From NCBI RefSeq assembly GCF_008369295.1, contig NZ_VOBG01000030.1:1-59521 (forward strand): a stretch of DNA of 59,521 nt, given 5' to 3'. Source of the DNA: Pseudomonas sp. ANT_H4. GTDB taxonomy: Bacteria; Pseudomonadota; Gammaproteobacteria; Pseudomonadales; Pseudomonadaceae. The notes under the pieces were generated by a model. That model made no database searches. It was given only the letters and a program-made list of their open reading frames with translations, and was not told where the DNA came from. This document shows, in pieces, positions 17,748 to 26,651 of the stretch; the first letter of the stretch is position 1, and each line of letters begins with the position of its first letter. The position numbers were made by a program, and so were the translations under genes.

Positions 17748-18719
17748 TTATGGACGAGGCAGGGCCTGGCCGAATGAGGTGTCGATCAACTGGTCGATGA
17801 CCTGATCGACATTCACCCCACGGCGCACCAGTTCCTCGGACACCAGGATCGGCGCGGCGGCCTTGGATGAAACGACGTCCTGGGCGGTGAGCAGCGGGCT
17901 GCTCAAGTCTGTGCGCGACAGTTGCAGCTTGGCTACTTCCAGGGGGAGGCCGGATTCGGTCGCCAGCAGTTTCGCCAGCTCCTCGGGGTTTTTTACCGCC
18001 CATTCCCGGGCCTTTTCATAGGCGCCGAGCACGGTGGCGATGGTGTGTGGATGCTCCGTGGCATAACGCTCGGTGACGCTGACCACGCCATAGCTGTTGA
18101 AATTCTTGTTGCGATATAGCAGGCGTGAGCCGGCCTGGATCTCGCTGGCAGCCATGTGCGGATCAAGGCCTGCCCAGGCGTCGACATCGCCTTTTTCTAG
18201 AGCGGTGCGGCCGTCCGGGTGTTGCAGGTGTACCAGTTCCACGTCGTCCTTGGTCAGGCCGGCCTGTTGCAAGCTGCGCAGGGTAAAAAGATACGGGTCG
18301 GTGCCTTTGGTGGCAGCGATTTTCTTGCCCTTGAGGTCGGTGACGGTCTTGTACGGCGAATCCTTGCGCACCACCAACGCGGTCCATTCGGCGCGGCTGT
18401 AGACGTACACCGATTTGATCGGGCTGCCATTGGCTCGGCTCAACACCGCTGAAAGACTGGCCGAAGAGGCAAAGTCGACGCCGCCGCTGTTGAGGTATTC
18501 CAGGGAGCGGTTGCTGCCCTGGCTCAATACCCAGCCGACCTTGGTTTGTGGCAAGGCTTTTTCAAGCCAGCCGAAATGCTTGAGCACCAGGCTCACGGGC
18601 GAGTAATAGGCGTAGTCCAGATGGACTTCGGCGGGTGCGCTTTCGGCGGCCTGAGCCACAGGTTGCAGACTAAGGGCAAGGGCGCAGGCGCCCAAGAGGA
18701 CTTTGGCGAAGGATTTCAT
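17748..18719 (-). CDS. Periplasmic binding protein, aliphatic sulfonate type
   Basis: 323 aa with a signal peptide cleaved after VAQAA (about 24). The mature part has the SsuA/TauA pattern: LEYLNSGGVDFASSAS, GKKIAATKGTDPYLF and DAWAGLDPHMAASE. It captures an organic anion, most likely a sulfonate or sulfate ester, for the ATPase and permease genes downstream. First gene of the operon. The exact ligand is unknown. Confidence 0.85.
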   Translation of the reverse strand: MKSFAKVLLGACALALSLQPVAQAAESAPAEVHLDYAYYSPVSLVLKHFGWLEKALPQTKVGWVLSQGSNRSLEYLNSGGVDFASSASLSAVLSRANGSPIKSVYVYSRAEWTALVVRKDSPYKTVTDLKGKKIAATKGTDPYLFTLRSLQQAGLTKDDVELVHLQHPDGRTALEKGDVDAWAGLDPHMAASEIQAGSRLLYRNKNFNSYGVVSVTERYATEHPHTIATVLGAYEKAREWAVKNPEELAKLLATESGLPLEVAKLQLSRTDLSSPLLTAQDVVSSKAAAPILVSEELVRRGVNVDQVIDQLIDTSFGQALPRP

Positions 18720-19059
18720 GGAACAGCTCCGGGCAAGGCGGGAAAGAGAAGGCTTTCTTATATTCAGAAAATATCAGTCGGCATGTTTCATCATGCGTTT
18801 GAGGAATATGCAGTCTCTGTGCCATCTGGCGCGGGGCGAGAGTTAAGGCGTTTCTGGCGGATAACGGCGGGAAAATGCTGTGAAGCGACAGGGCACTTTG
18901 TTGATTAGCTGTTGGTTGGGCAACAGTAGTGTTTTTATTGCATATGTTTTTATGGAATAAATAAAGAGTTATATATTCCTTTTGTTGTTCTTTCGAATGG
19001 CGCATTTTGAGGGCCTGCGCATTCGTGCGGATTGACCCAACAGCTAAAGGAAAGCCGAC

Positions 19060-19275
19060 ATGACCATCAAAGCGATCAACGTGCGCAACCAGTTCAAAGG
19101 TGTGATCAAGGAAATCCTGATTGGCGAAGTGGTGTCCGAGATTGACGTGCAAACCGCATCCGGCGTCGTGACGTCAGTGATCACCACCCGTTCGGTACGT
19201 GACCTGGAATTGAAGGTGGGCAGCGAGGTGATTGCTTTCGTCAAATCGACAGAAGTTTCCATCGCCAAGCTGTGA
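19060..19275 (+). CDS. Molbindin, Mop/TOBE-domain protein (SsuF-like)
   Basis: 71 aa, a single Mop domain: NQFKGVIKEILIGEVVSEID then VVTSVITTRSVRDLELKVGSEVIAFVKSTEVSIAK. Such proteins form hexamers that bind molybdate. In P. putida S-313 a protein of this type, SsuF, is encoded with the sulfonate genes and is needed for organosulfur growth. Here it is divergent from the sulfonate-type ABC operon, which fits that role. ATG with AAAGGAAA upstream. Confidence 0.88.
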   Translation: MTIKAINVRNQFKGVIKEILIGEVVSEIDVQTASGVVTSVITTRSVRDLELKVGSEVIAFVKSTEVSIAKL

Positions 19276-19281
19276 AGCTGA

Positions 19282-19309
19282 TGATCGTTCCCTCGCCTGG
19301 GAACGATCA
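19282..19309. terminator. Hairpin after the molbindin gene
   Basis: TGATCGTTCCC and GGGAACGATCA form a perfect 11-bp stem around TCGCCT. No T-run follows on either strand, so it may be a bidirectional stop between convergent genes or an mRNA stabiliser. Confidence 0.55.
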
Positions 19310-19329
19310 GCACATATCAACCAATGGCC

Positions 19330-20478
19330 TCAGCGCAGACGCAAACTGCGCTCCATGCGCTGGAGACCTTCTTCGAGCAACGCCCTTGGGCAGCCGAAGT
19401 TCAAACGCACAAATTGTTGGCTGTCATCGCCGAACTCCAGACCGGCGCTGAGACCGACTTTCGCCTGTTCCAGGAAAAATCGCTGCGGATCTTCCTGGCC
19501 CAATGCGCTGCAATCGAGCCACGCCAGATAAGTACCTTGTGGTGCATGCATCAGCACGCCCGGCAAACGGGTACGCACAGCATCTATCAGGTAATCGCGA
19601 TTGCCTTGCAGGTAGTTGACCAGCGCCTCCAGCCATTCGCCGCACTGGCTGTAAGCTGCCCATGTCGCTTCCAGGCCCAGGGGGCTGACGCTGTCGACCA
19701 TGCCGCAGCGCGCGCGGTTGAAGCGCTCGCGTATCACCGGGTCCTGAACCACGGCAAAGCAGGTTTTCAAGCCAGCGATGTTGTAGGCCTTGCTGGCCGA
19801 CATCAGCGTGATGGTGCGCTGGGCAATCTCTGGGCTCAGGCTCGCCGTGGGGATGTGCCGACGCCCGTCGAAGCACAGGTCTGCATGGATTTCATCGGAA
19901 ATGATCAGCGCGCCTTGCTCCAGGCAGGCAGTGGCCACCGCCAGCAACTCTTCGCGGGGGAACACTTTGCCCAGCGGGTTATGCGGGTTGCTCAGCAGCA
20001 GGGCGCCGGCACCGGTCAGCGCTTGGCGCAAGGCGGGCAGCGGGGTGAGGTATTCGCCTGCTTCGCTCAGTTCAAACGGTACTTCGATCTTTGGCAGGTT
20101 CCAGTTGCCCGGTGCGTTGCGCAGCGGGCAATAGTTGGGGGTCTGCAACACCACCGGTTGCCCCGGTTGGACGAAAGCATGCAGCGCCATGTTGAACCCT
20201 GGCTCTACACCGGGCAGGAACAGCAGTTCATCGGGCTGCACGCGCCACGCATACTTGTTCCACAAATCGGCGACGATTGCCTCGCGAACTTGCGGGCGGG
20301 CGATGCTATAGCCGAGCATCTGTTGGTCCAGGCGCTGGTGCAGCGCCTCCAGAATGGCCTCTGGCGCGGCGATGTCCATGTCGGCAATCCACATCGGCAG
20401 AACGTCTTGCGGGTAGCGACTCCACTTGGTGCTGCCGGTGCCGAGGCGGGAGTGGATCGTGTCGAAATCAAAGCTCAT
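19330..20478 (-). CDS. PatB/MalY-type C-S lyase (cystathionine beta-lyase-like aminotransferase fold)
   Basis: 382 aa from MSFDFDTIHSRLGTGSTKW, the usual PatB start; an upstream in-frame extension looks non-coding. DMDIAAPEAILEAL near the N-terminus, SNPHNPLGK, ISDEIHADL and the PLP lysine in SASKAYNIAGLK are present. The family splits cysteine-S-conjugates or cystathionine into thiol, pyruvate and ammonia in the cytoplasm. Its place near sulfonate import and gamma-glutamyltransferase fits sulfur recovery. Confidence 0.86.
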   Translation of the reverse strand: MSFDFDTIHSRLGTGSTKWSRYPQDVLPMWIADMDIAAPEAILEALHQRLDQQMLGYSIARPQVREAIVADLWNKYAWRVQPDELLFLPGVEPGFNMALHAFVQPGQPVVLQTPNYCPLRNAPGNWNLPKIEVPFELSEAGEYLTPLPALRQALTGAGALLLSNPHNPLGKVFPREELLAVATACLEQGALIISDEIHADLCFDGRRHIPTASLSPEIAQRTITLMSASKAYNIAGLKTCFAVVQDPVIRERFNRARCGMVDSVSPLGLEATWAAYSQCGEWLEALVNYLQGNRDYLIDAVRTRLPGVLMHAPQGTYLAWLDCSALGQEDPQRFFLEQAKVGLSAGLEFGDDSQQFVRLNFGCPRALLEEGLQRMERSLRLR

Positions 20479-20612
20479 GGGGGGCTCGTGTCTGTGGGGC
20501 TGGCGTGCAATGGCGCTGATTCTAACGCCATAAAACCTACACGCCAGAGCTGATTGCCCGTTTGCCCCCATTTGATTTGACGCGCGTCATCGCCAGGGTA
20601 CGTGAGGCGTGT

Positions 20613-21890
20613 TTAGCGATTCACTATTTTCGCCGGCAGGGCGATCACCAGGAAGCTGCTGATAATCAGGCAGCCTGCGAAAAACCACAGGGGCCCGGCG
20701 CTGCTGCCTGTGACGTCGATCGCAACCCCCATCAACGAGTTGCTCACCAGCCCTGCTATGTTTGCCAGCGAGCAGGCCAGGGCAAAACCGGTGGCCGCTG
20801 CGGTGCCTTTAAGAAAGGTCGCCGGCAGGCTGAAGAACACCGGCACGGCGCCGATGATCGCCGCCGAGGCAATGGCAAACAGGGCCACGGTGGCGACCAC
20901 GTTATGGGTGAAAAAGGTGCTGCTGGCCATGGCCACGGCGCCCACCAAAAACGGCACGATGATGTGCCAGCGGCGTTCGCGGTGTTTATCGGAGCTGGCG
21001 CCGATCAGCAGCATGCCCAACAGCGCGGCGACGCTTGGCAGGGCCGTGAGGATGCCAATGTGGAAGGTGTTGGTAACCCCGGCGTTGCGGATAAAGGTAG
21101 GCATCCAGAAACCCATGGCATAGGCGCTGAGCAGGATCGAGAAGTCGATACCGCCGAGCATCCACACTTTGAGGTTGAAGAAACCGTCGCGCAAGCTGTG
21201 CTTGCTGCTGGCACTGTCGGCATCGTCTTTGCGCAACTCGCTTTCCAGCAGGGATTTTTCTTCCGGTGACAGCCATTTGGCTTGCTGATAGGTGTTAGGC
21301 AGAGCCCAGAAAGTCAGCACGCCGAGTAATACGCTGGGCACCGCTTCGATCAGGAACAGCCACTGCCAGCCGCGCAGGCCGCCCACGTGGTCGAAGTGGC
21401 CCATGATCCAGCCAGACAACGGCCCGCCAATCACGCTGGACAGCGGCAGGCCGATCATGAACAGGGCAATGACCCGCCCGCGGCGATAGGTGGGAAACCA
21501 GGTGGTCAGGTAGTACAGAACCCCCGGCAGGAACCCGGCTTCGGCGGCGCCGAGCAAAAAACGCAGGATATAGAACTGGGTGGTGGAGGTGACCAGCATG
21601 GTGCAGGCCGAGAGCAGGCCCCAGGTGATCATGATCCGGGCGATCCAGATCTTCGCGCCGACCTTTTCCAGCACCAGGTTGCTGGGCACTTCAAAGATGA
21701 TATAGCCGACAAAGAACAGGCCGGCGCCAAGGCCGAAGGCGGTTTCGCTGAACTGCAACTGGTCGAGCATTTGCAGTTTGGCGAAGCCTATATTGATCCG
21801 GTCCAGGTAGGCGGCCAGATAGCAGAAGCACAGGAAGGGAATCAGCTTCCAGGTGATCTTGTGGTAAAGCGCGTGGATCGGGTCGGCCAT
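20613..21890 (-). CDS. MFS transporter, anion:cation symporter family
   Basis: 425 aa, twelve helices, with AAYLDRINIGFAK and GYIIFEVPSNLVL, the marks of the phthalate/tartrate permease group. The substrate is an unidentified organic anion. ATG after CCAGGAAA. It lies between the C-S lyase and gamma-glutamyltransferase genes, transcribed like the former and divergent from the latter. Confidence 0.85.
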   Translation of the reverse strand: MADPIHALYHKITWKLIPFLCFCYLAAYLDRINIGFAKLQMLDQLQFSETAFGLGAGLFFVGYIIFEVPSNLVLEKVGAKIWIARIMITWGLLSACTMLVTSTTQFYILRFLLGAAEAGFLPGVLYYLTTWFPTYRRGRVIALFMIGLPLSSVIGGPLSGWIMGHFDHVGGLRGWQWLFLIEAVPSVLLGVLTFWALPNTYQQAKWLSPEEKSLLESELRKDDADSASSKHSLRDGFFNLKVWMLGGIDFSILLSAYAMGFWMPTFIRNAGVTNTFHIGILTALPSVAALLGMLLIGASSDKHRERRWHIIVPFLVGAVAMASSTFFTHNVVATVALFAIASAAIIGAVPVFFSLPATFLKGTAAATGFALACSLANIAGLVSNSLMGVAIDVTGSSAGPLWFFAGCLIISSFLVIALPAKIVNR

Positions 21891-22019
21891 TGGGTGTTTC
21901 CTGGCGGTGACTTATGGTTTTTATAACACCGCTTTTTTCAGCACTTCGGGGTGCTGTAGACGCGACGTCCAAAGGCAGTGTCAGAAGACTGAGATGCTGC
22001 AGGTATTTGGCAGTCATTT

Positions 22020-22062
22020 GTGGCGAGGGAGCTTGCTCCCGTTGGGTCGCGAAGTAACCCCG
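22020..22062. repeat. Single REP element
   Basis: GTGGCGAGGGAGCTTGCTCC is followed by GTTGGGTCGCGAAGTAACCCC, the second common Pseudomonas REP class. It lies in the 403-bp gap between the divergent MFS and gamma-glutamyltransferase genes; apart from it I see no gene in that gap. Confidence 0.75.
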
Positions 22063-22293
22063 GAAGGCCTGCCACGTTCTGGAATTAGAGCACGAGCCTG
22101 ATCGGCTTGCTGGGTACGGATGCCGGTCTTCTTGCTCACCATCAATGGCGTCTGCTGCTCGGCGTGAAGGCCCGGAATATAGCATGGGCATTATTCCGTC
22201 ACCGACAGGCTCTGTCATAAAAACGCCATGGCACTGGGGGTTGGATTCGAAAGAGACTACTTTGATGGCTTCCAATAAATAGAGTATCCATGG

Positions 22294-24018
22294 ATGAAAT
22301 ACCAACCCTTTACCCGAGTATTGATAGCGACTTCCCTGGTCCTGACGTTCAGCGGTGTACACGCGGCGTCCCAGGCCCCGGTGGGCGGCGAAAATGGCAT
22401 GGTGGTCACGGCCCAGCACCTGGCCACCCACGTCGGCGTCGACGTACTAAAGGACGGTGGCAACGCAGTGGATGCAGCGGTCGCCGTGGGTTACGCGCTG
22501 GCGGTGGTCTACCCGGCGGCCGGTAACCTGGGCGGTGGCGGTTTCATGACCGTGCAACTGGCGGACGGGCGCAAGACCTTCCTCGACTTCCGCGAAAAAG
22601 CGCCGCTGGCGGCCACGGCGGATATGTACCTGGATAAAGACGGTAACGTTGTCCCCAACCTGAGTTCCAAGGGCCACCTGGCGGTCGGTGTGCCTGGCAC
22701 CGTGTCAGGCATGGAGTTGGCACTAAGCAAGTACGGCACGATGAAGCGCGCCCAGGTCATTGCTCCGGCCATCACCCTGGCGGAAAACGGCTTTGCCCTG
22801 GAGCAGGGTGATATCGACCTGCTGCACACGGCCACCGATGAGTTCAAGAAAGACCAGGACATGCGCGGGATCTTCCTGCACGGCGGCGAGCCAATGCAGG
22901 TTGGCCAGAAACTGGTGCAAAAAGACCTGGCGAAAACCCTGCGGGAAATCTCCGCCAACGGCGCCGACGGCTTCTACAAAGGCTGGGTGGCCAAGGCGCT
23001 TGTCGATTCCAGCCAATCCGGCAAAGGCATTATCACCCAAGCCGATCTGGACAAGTACAAGACCCGCGAACTGGCGCCCATCGAGTGTGACTACCGTGGT
23101 TATCACGTGGTCTCGGCACCGCCTCCGAGCTCCGGTGGCGTGGTGATCTGCGAGATCATGAACATTCTCGAAGGCTATCCGATGGCGGAGCTGGGCTACC
23201 ACTCGGCCCAGGGTCTGCATTACCAGATCGAAGCGATGCGTCACGCCTACGTCGACCGCAACAGCTACCTGGGCGACCCGGACTTCGTCGAAAACCCCGT
23301 CGCCCATCTGCTGGACAAGAACTACGCCGCCAAACTGCGCGCCGCCATCGACCCGCAAAAGGCCGGCATCTCCCAAGACATCAAGCCTGGGGTTTCTCCC
23401 CATGAAGGCAACAACACCACGCACTACTCCATCGTCGACCAGTGGGGTAACGCAGTGTCGGTGACCTACACCCTCAACGACTGGTTCGGCGCCGGCGTCA
23501 TGGCCAGCAAGACCGGGGTGATCCTCAACGACGAAATGGACGACTTCACCTCCAAGATAGGGGTGCCGAACATGTACGGCCTGGTCCAGGGCGAAGCCAA
23601 TGCCATTGCGCCGGGCAAGACGCCGTTGTCGTCCATGAGCCCGACCATCGTCACCAAGGATGGCAAGGCCGTCATGGTGGTCGGCACCCCCGGTGGCAGT
23701 CGCATCATCACTGCAACGTTACTGACCATCCTCAACGTCATCGACTACAAGATGAACATCCAGGAAGCCGTCGATGCACCGCGCTTCCACCAGCAGTGGT
23801 TGCCCGAGGAAACCAACATCGAGACGTTCGCCCTGAGTCCCGACACCCAGAAGATTCTCGAAAGCTGGGGCCACAAATTTGCCGGCCCTCAGGATGCCAA
23901 CCATTTGGCGGCGATCCTGGTGGGCGCACCGTCCCTGGGTGGCAAGCCGGTGGGCAAAAACCGCTTCTACGGGGCTAATGACCCACGGCGTAACACCGGG
24001 CTGTCCCTGGGTTATTAA
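22294..24018 (+). CDS. ggt: Gamma-glutamyltransferase precursor
   Basis: 574 aa with a signal peptide (cleaved near VHAAS, about 24). The autoprocessing Thr375 lies in EGNNTTHYSIVD and becomes the N-terminal nucleophile of the small subunit. SSMSPTI and GTPGGSRII supply the substrate and oxyanion residues. It hydrolyses or transfers the gamma-glutamyl group of glutathione in the periplasm, releasing Cys-Gly. The ribosome site is weak. Confidence 0.92.
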   Translation: MKYQPFTRVLIATSLVLTFSGVHAASQAPVGGENGMVVTAQHLATHVGVDVLKDGGNAVDAAVAVGYALAVVYPAAGNLGGGGFMTVQLADGRKTFLDFREKAPLAATADMYLDKDGNVVPNLSSKGHLAVGVPGTVSGMELALSKYGTMKRAQVIAPAITLAENGFALEQGDIDLLHTATDEFKKDQDMRGIFLHGGEPMQVGQKLVQKDLAKTLREISANGADGFYKGWVAKALVDSSQSGKGIITQADLDKYKTRELAPIECDYRGYHVVSAPPPSSGGVVICEIMNILEGYPMAELGYHSAQGLHYQIEAMRHAYVDRNSYLGDPDFVENPVAHLLDKNYAAKLRAAIDPQKAGISQDIKPGVSPHEGNNTTHYSIVDQWGNAVSVTYTLNDWFGAGVMASKTGVILNDEMDDFTSKIGVPNMYGLVQGEANAIAPGKTPLSSMSPTIVTKDGKAVMVVGTPGGSRIITATLLTILNVIDYKMNIQEAVDAPRFHQQWLPEETNIETFALSPDTQKILESWGHKFAGPQDANHLAAILVGAPSLGGKPVGKNRFYGANDPRRNTGLSLGY

Positions 24019-24025
24019 GGCCTTC

Positions 24026-24053
24026 TTGTGGAGCGGGTAAGCTCGCTCCACAA
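24026..24053. terminator. Hairpin after ggt
   Basis: TTGTGGAGCG and CGCTCCACAA form a 10-bp stem with loop GGTAAGCT eight bases after the ggt stop. There is no T-run. The sequence resembles half a REP, so it may act as a weak stop. Confidence 0.5.
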
Positions 24054-24259
24054 CGGTTACACCTTGCCCGGAACAAGAATATTTTTTGAAATCAAGGGGT
24101 TGCAAGCCCCAGCAAATGAGTACATAATTGCGCCCATCGAACGCGCTGACGAATAAAAAACGTCAATGTTTTCAATGAGATAGAGTAGAGGCAAGCTTCA
24201 CATAGCCCACTCAAGTTTGTATGCGGTGAGTGCCAGTGGTTTTGGCATTGATCGTTTGA

Positions 24260-24333
24260 GGCCGAGTAGCAAAATGGTTATGCAGTGGATTGCAAATCCA
24301 CCTACGCCGGTTCGATTCCGACCTCGGCCTCCA
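24260..24333 (+). tRNA. tRNA-Cys (GCA)
   Basis: 74 nt including encoded CCA. Acceptor arms GGCCGAG and CTCGGCC pair perfectly, the anticodon loop reads ATTGCAAAT with anticodon GCA, and the T arm is CCGGTTCGATTCCGG-like. Discriminator base is T, as expected for tRNA-Cys. Its 3' half is the left attachment site of the element that follows. Confidence 0.95.
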
Positions 24334-24390
24334 CTCTTAGAAACCCCGTAGATCAATGATCTACGGGGTTTTTTATTACCTGCGATTTGG
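24289..24390 (+). repeat. Left attachment repeat (3' half of tRNA-Cys plus terminator)
   Basis: The stretch from the anticodon loop through the tRNA 3' end, its terminator and ACCTGCGATTTGG recurs at 26652-26752 with only a few changes. Direct repeats that start inside a tRNA and are followed by an integrase are the classic mark of site-specific integration. Confidence 0.85.
24342..24376 (+). terminator. Rho-independent terminator of tRNA-Cys
   Basis: AACCCCGTAGATCA and TGATCTACGGGGTT form a long perfect stem followed by TTTTTTATT. It lies eight bases after the tRNA and is duplicated at the right attachment repeat. Confidence 0.9.
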
Positions 24391-24411
24391 GAGGTGTTCC
24401 GCAACTAACCG

Positions 24412-24735
24412 TCACTTTGTCGGTTTTACGATCTCGCCGACACGACGATAAACCTTCTTCGTCATCTCCTGAGTCGAGTGGCCCAGCAGGCGACTATCAT
24501 CAATTTCGCTGGCAGCCTTCGGTCGTATATCGCGGAACTGGAATTGCCTGATGGTTGCCGAGTGAGTTGTGTGGCCTTCATTCGCAGCCTTCGCCGCCGC
24601 TTTCTCCCTGGCTTCATCCCAGCGATTGCGCAGCATCGGATAGCTCATTTTCAGTCCAGCCTGATTAGTGATCAGGCTCGAGCTTTTGATTCCCGCCATC
24701 GCCTTGCGCTCCAGCAGCGCGTCAAGGAAGGCACT
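24412..24735 (-). pseudogene. Tyrosine integrase, C-terminal fragment
   Basis: The frame reads ALLERKAMAGIKSSSLITN, then RNRWDEAREKAA, IRQFQFRDIRPKAASE and LLGHSTQEMTKKVYRRVGE. This is the end of a phage-type tyrosine recombinase: it keeps the HxxR-like box (FRDIR), the second His of LLGH and the nucleophile Tyr of VYRR. The first two thirds, including the box I arginine and the DNA-binding domain, are missing; the frame stays open past 24735 but loses integrase character. The fragment ends 22 bp from the attachment repeat. Confidence 0.8.
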
Positions 24736-24756
24736 GAGTGCGGACGCATCAACCCC

Positions 24757-24894
24757 ATGTCCGAAACGGATGACCTCGACATCACGCTCGATGACGACGG
24801 TGCGGTCACCGTTAGGTGGAAGGCCCAGGCAGGCGAGGACTCGCCCATAGGAGTCGCTGATTTTGAGGAAGAGGCAGAGCCTGCGCCTTTCTGA
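24757..24894 (+). CDS. Short acidic hypothetical protein
   Basis: 45 aa starting MSETDDLDITLDDDG and ending FEEEAEPAPF, very rich in Asp and Glu. No family is recognised. It begins where the integrase similarity stops, so it may be the tail of another element gene joined by the deletion. The ribosome site is poor. It is followed by a hairpin. Confidence 0.4.
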   Translation: MSETDDLDITLDDDGAVTVRWKAQAGEDSPIGVADFEEEAEPAPF

Positions 24895-24902
24895 TGAGCA
24901 AC

Positions 24903-24926
24903 AAAAAGCCCGCTCAGTGGCGGGCT
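24903..24926 (-). terminator. Terminator of the glycine-zipper gene
   Basis: On the minus strand AGCCCGC-CACTGA-GCGGGCT is followed by TTTTG, 25 bp after the stop of the minus-strand gene. On the plus strand it could also stop the short acidic ORF. Confidence 0.75.
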
Positions 24927-24951
24927 CTCTCTTTCAATGGTGCTCAGTTCA

Positions 24952-25383
24952 TCAGCGGTGCTTGTTCTTGTGTTTGTGCTTGTTTTTGCCATTGTAGTTC
25001 TTGCCACCAGACCGGTGCTTGCTGTCGTCGTCGGCAAGGTTATTACCTACTGCACCGCCAGCCGCGCCGCCAAGACCGGCGCCTATAGTAGATCCCGTAG
25101 TGCCTCCGAGACGATTCCCGATGAGTGAGCCGCCAGCTGACCCGATCCCGCCACCGATCGCTGCTTCAGTTTTGTTGCCTCTTGGCGCTCCAACCGCGCT
25201 ACCAGCAGCACCGCCTACGCCAGCCCCCACGGCAGCACCAGTGGACCCGCCTAACTGTTGACCAACAATGTTGCCCAGCGCGCCACCAACACCACCTCCG
25301 AGAGCGGCGGTTCCATCTCCAGCAGCCATTGCTCCCTGCGTAATCAAGATACCCAAGGCAAGGGCGGGCAGTGTCATTCTCAT
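24952..25383 (-). CDS. Secreted glycine-zipper protein
   Basis: 143 aa with a signal peptide (LALGILITQGAMAAG, cut near 21). The body has repeated GxxxG runs such as GGGVGGALGNIVG, GAGVGGAAGSAVG and GAGLGGAAGGAVG, which form membrane-active glycine zippers. The tail is basic, with KHKHKNKHR. Likely located in the periplasm or outer membrane. No enzyme motif. ATG with GAGG upstream. Similar short proteins are often named glycine zipper domain proteins; function unknown. Confidence 0.75.
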   Translation of the reverse strand: MRMTLPALALGILITQGAMAAGDGTAALGGGVGGALGNIVGQQLGGSTGAAVGAGVGGAAGSAVGAPRGNKTEAAIGGGIGSAGGSLIGNRLGGTTGSTIGAGLGGAAGGAVGNNLADDDSKHRSGGKNYNGKNKHKHKNKHR

Positions 25384-25630
25384 TTCATGAACCTCAACAG
25401 GTCGTTAACGGGGCATTCACGGGTGAAACTACGCCCAGTAATTTAGATCAAGCGTGATTATTAAAGTTCTGTGGTGGCAACTGATGTCGGATGACTAGTT
25501 GTAACAAGCTATTTTACATGAGTCGCCCTAATTCGGCGTTTTTACTCATGGCGAATCGCGCCGAAGGAAGAAGGGCCCGCTCAGGTTCGGCGGGCTACGG
25601 ATTCAGATCGAGGAGGGCAGAAACAAGGAG

Positions 25631-25843
25631 TCAATTGGCGGCGAAGGTCCTCAATGATCCTGTCCTTTGCGCGGATATCACTTGAAGATCGCGCACCGCT
25701 ATATACATCACTGACAGCGCGCCGGATCTCTCACGTAGACTTTTCATCGTTTCGTCACGCTGCGCGAAAGCTTCGCCGTACATCTGCACCAGACCGAGTA
25801 TGTCCTCTCTGGCTTTACGCAGTTGACCACCCAGTAGACTCAT
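25631..25843 (-). CDS. Small hypothetical protein
   Basis: About 70 aa from MSLLGGQLRKAREDI, mainly helical and charged (DILGLVQMYGEAFAQRDETMKSLRERSG). No known family. The ribosome site is weak and an upstream start would overlap the divergent gene. It lies within the tRNA-Cys element remnant. Confidence 0.35.
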   Translation of the reverse strand: MSLLGGQLRKAREDILGLVQMYGEAFAQRDETMKSLRERSGALSVMYIAVRDLQVISAQRTGSLRTFAAN

Positions 25844-25899
25844 GAAAGTATCCGCCACTATTGAGCCACTACCCACCGCCAAGGAACGGAAATCCAGGA

Positions 25900-26430
25900 A
25901 TGAAAACCGCCACCCTTACTTGGACCCTGGTCGCAATCACTCTGAGCGCCGTCCTGCAAACCGCCCAAGCGGCATCGGAGCTGATTGGCAAGCGCGTCGT
26001 GAACACCTATGACGTCACACTCTATCTGGATCCGGAAAAGGGCCTGGCCTACGCGATGAAGGATTGGAAGTTCCTGCGCTACAGCTACAACGATCGCAAG
26101 CCGAAAATCAGCTATGCGATGGACCGCGTAGAAGCCGACCCTCAGTCAACGCCCGAGGAACCAGTGGTGATTCAGATGGAAAGCAAAACCTACCCCGCCG
26201 AACTGAGTGAGGAGGAGCACTGCTACGCGGCCTTCACCGAAGTCCTGGGCCGACTGCTCTACTATGCTGCGTCGGCCAAAAATCTGGATGACAAGCAGTA
26301 TTTCCACCTGGCCAACGTGATCACCCTGGACAAACACAAGAAGCCTGGCCCACCCGGCGTGATTACCTGCACGATCCCCGACCACGGCTCGACCTCAATG
26401 TACGCACGGGGCCAAGTCAGCGTTAAGTAA
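25900..26430 (+). CDS. Secreted hypothetical protein
   Basis: 176 aa from MKTATLTWTLVAITL, with a clear signal peptide ending near AQAAS (about 24). Two cysteines (EEHCYAAF and VITCTIPD) could form a disulfide. AAGGA and AGGA precede the ATG. No domain recognised. It is the last gene before the right attachment repeat, so probably cargo of the integrated element. Confidence 0.65.
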   Translation: MKTATLTWTLVAITLSAVLQTAQAASELIGKRVVNTYDVTLYLDPEKGLAYAMKDWKFLRYSYNDRKPKISYAMDRVEADPQSTPEEPVVIQMESKTYPAELSEEEHCYAAFTEVLGRLLYYAASAKNLDDKQYFHLANVITLDKHKKPGPPGVITCTIPDHGSTSMYARGQVSVK

Positions 26431-26651
26431 CTGAGTCCCGAAAGGCGATGTGCGATTAGGCTTGAACGATGTGGAAGGTGCCGTGCATTGGGATGGGTTG
26501 TGTTCGGTCGGCATGGACGCCGAGGGAGGGGTAAAAACAGTTCCGCAATCAAGAGCTCCCACGGCCCGCTTGGGCTGTACGCTCATTAAAGTTAGCTAGT
26601 TGCGGAGCGGTAGTGGTGATGACCTATTGAAATAGCTTGTTTTGTTGGTGA

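Noticed and set aside
24412..26430. Hidden toxin-antitoxin or defence genes in the tRNA-Cys element
   Set aside because: None of the small frames shows toxin, antitoxin, nuclease or restriction motifs.
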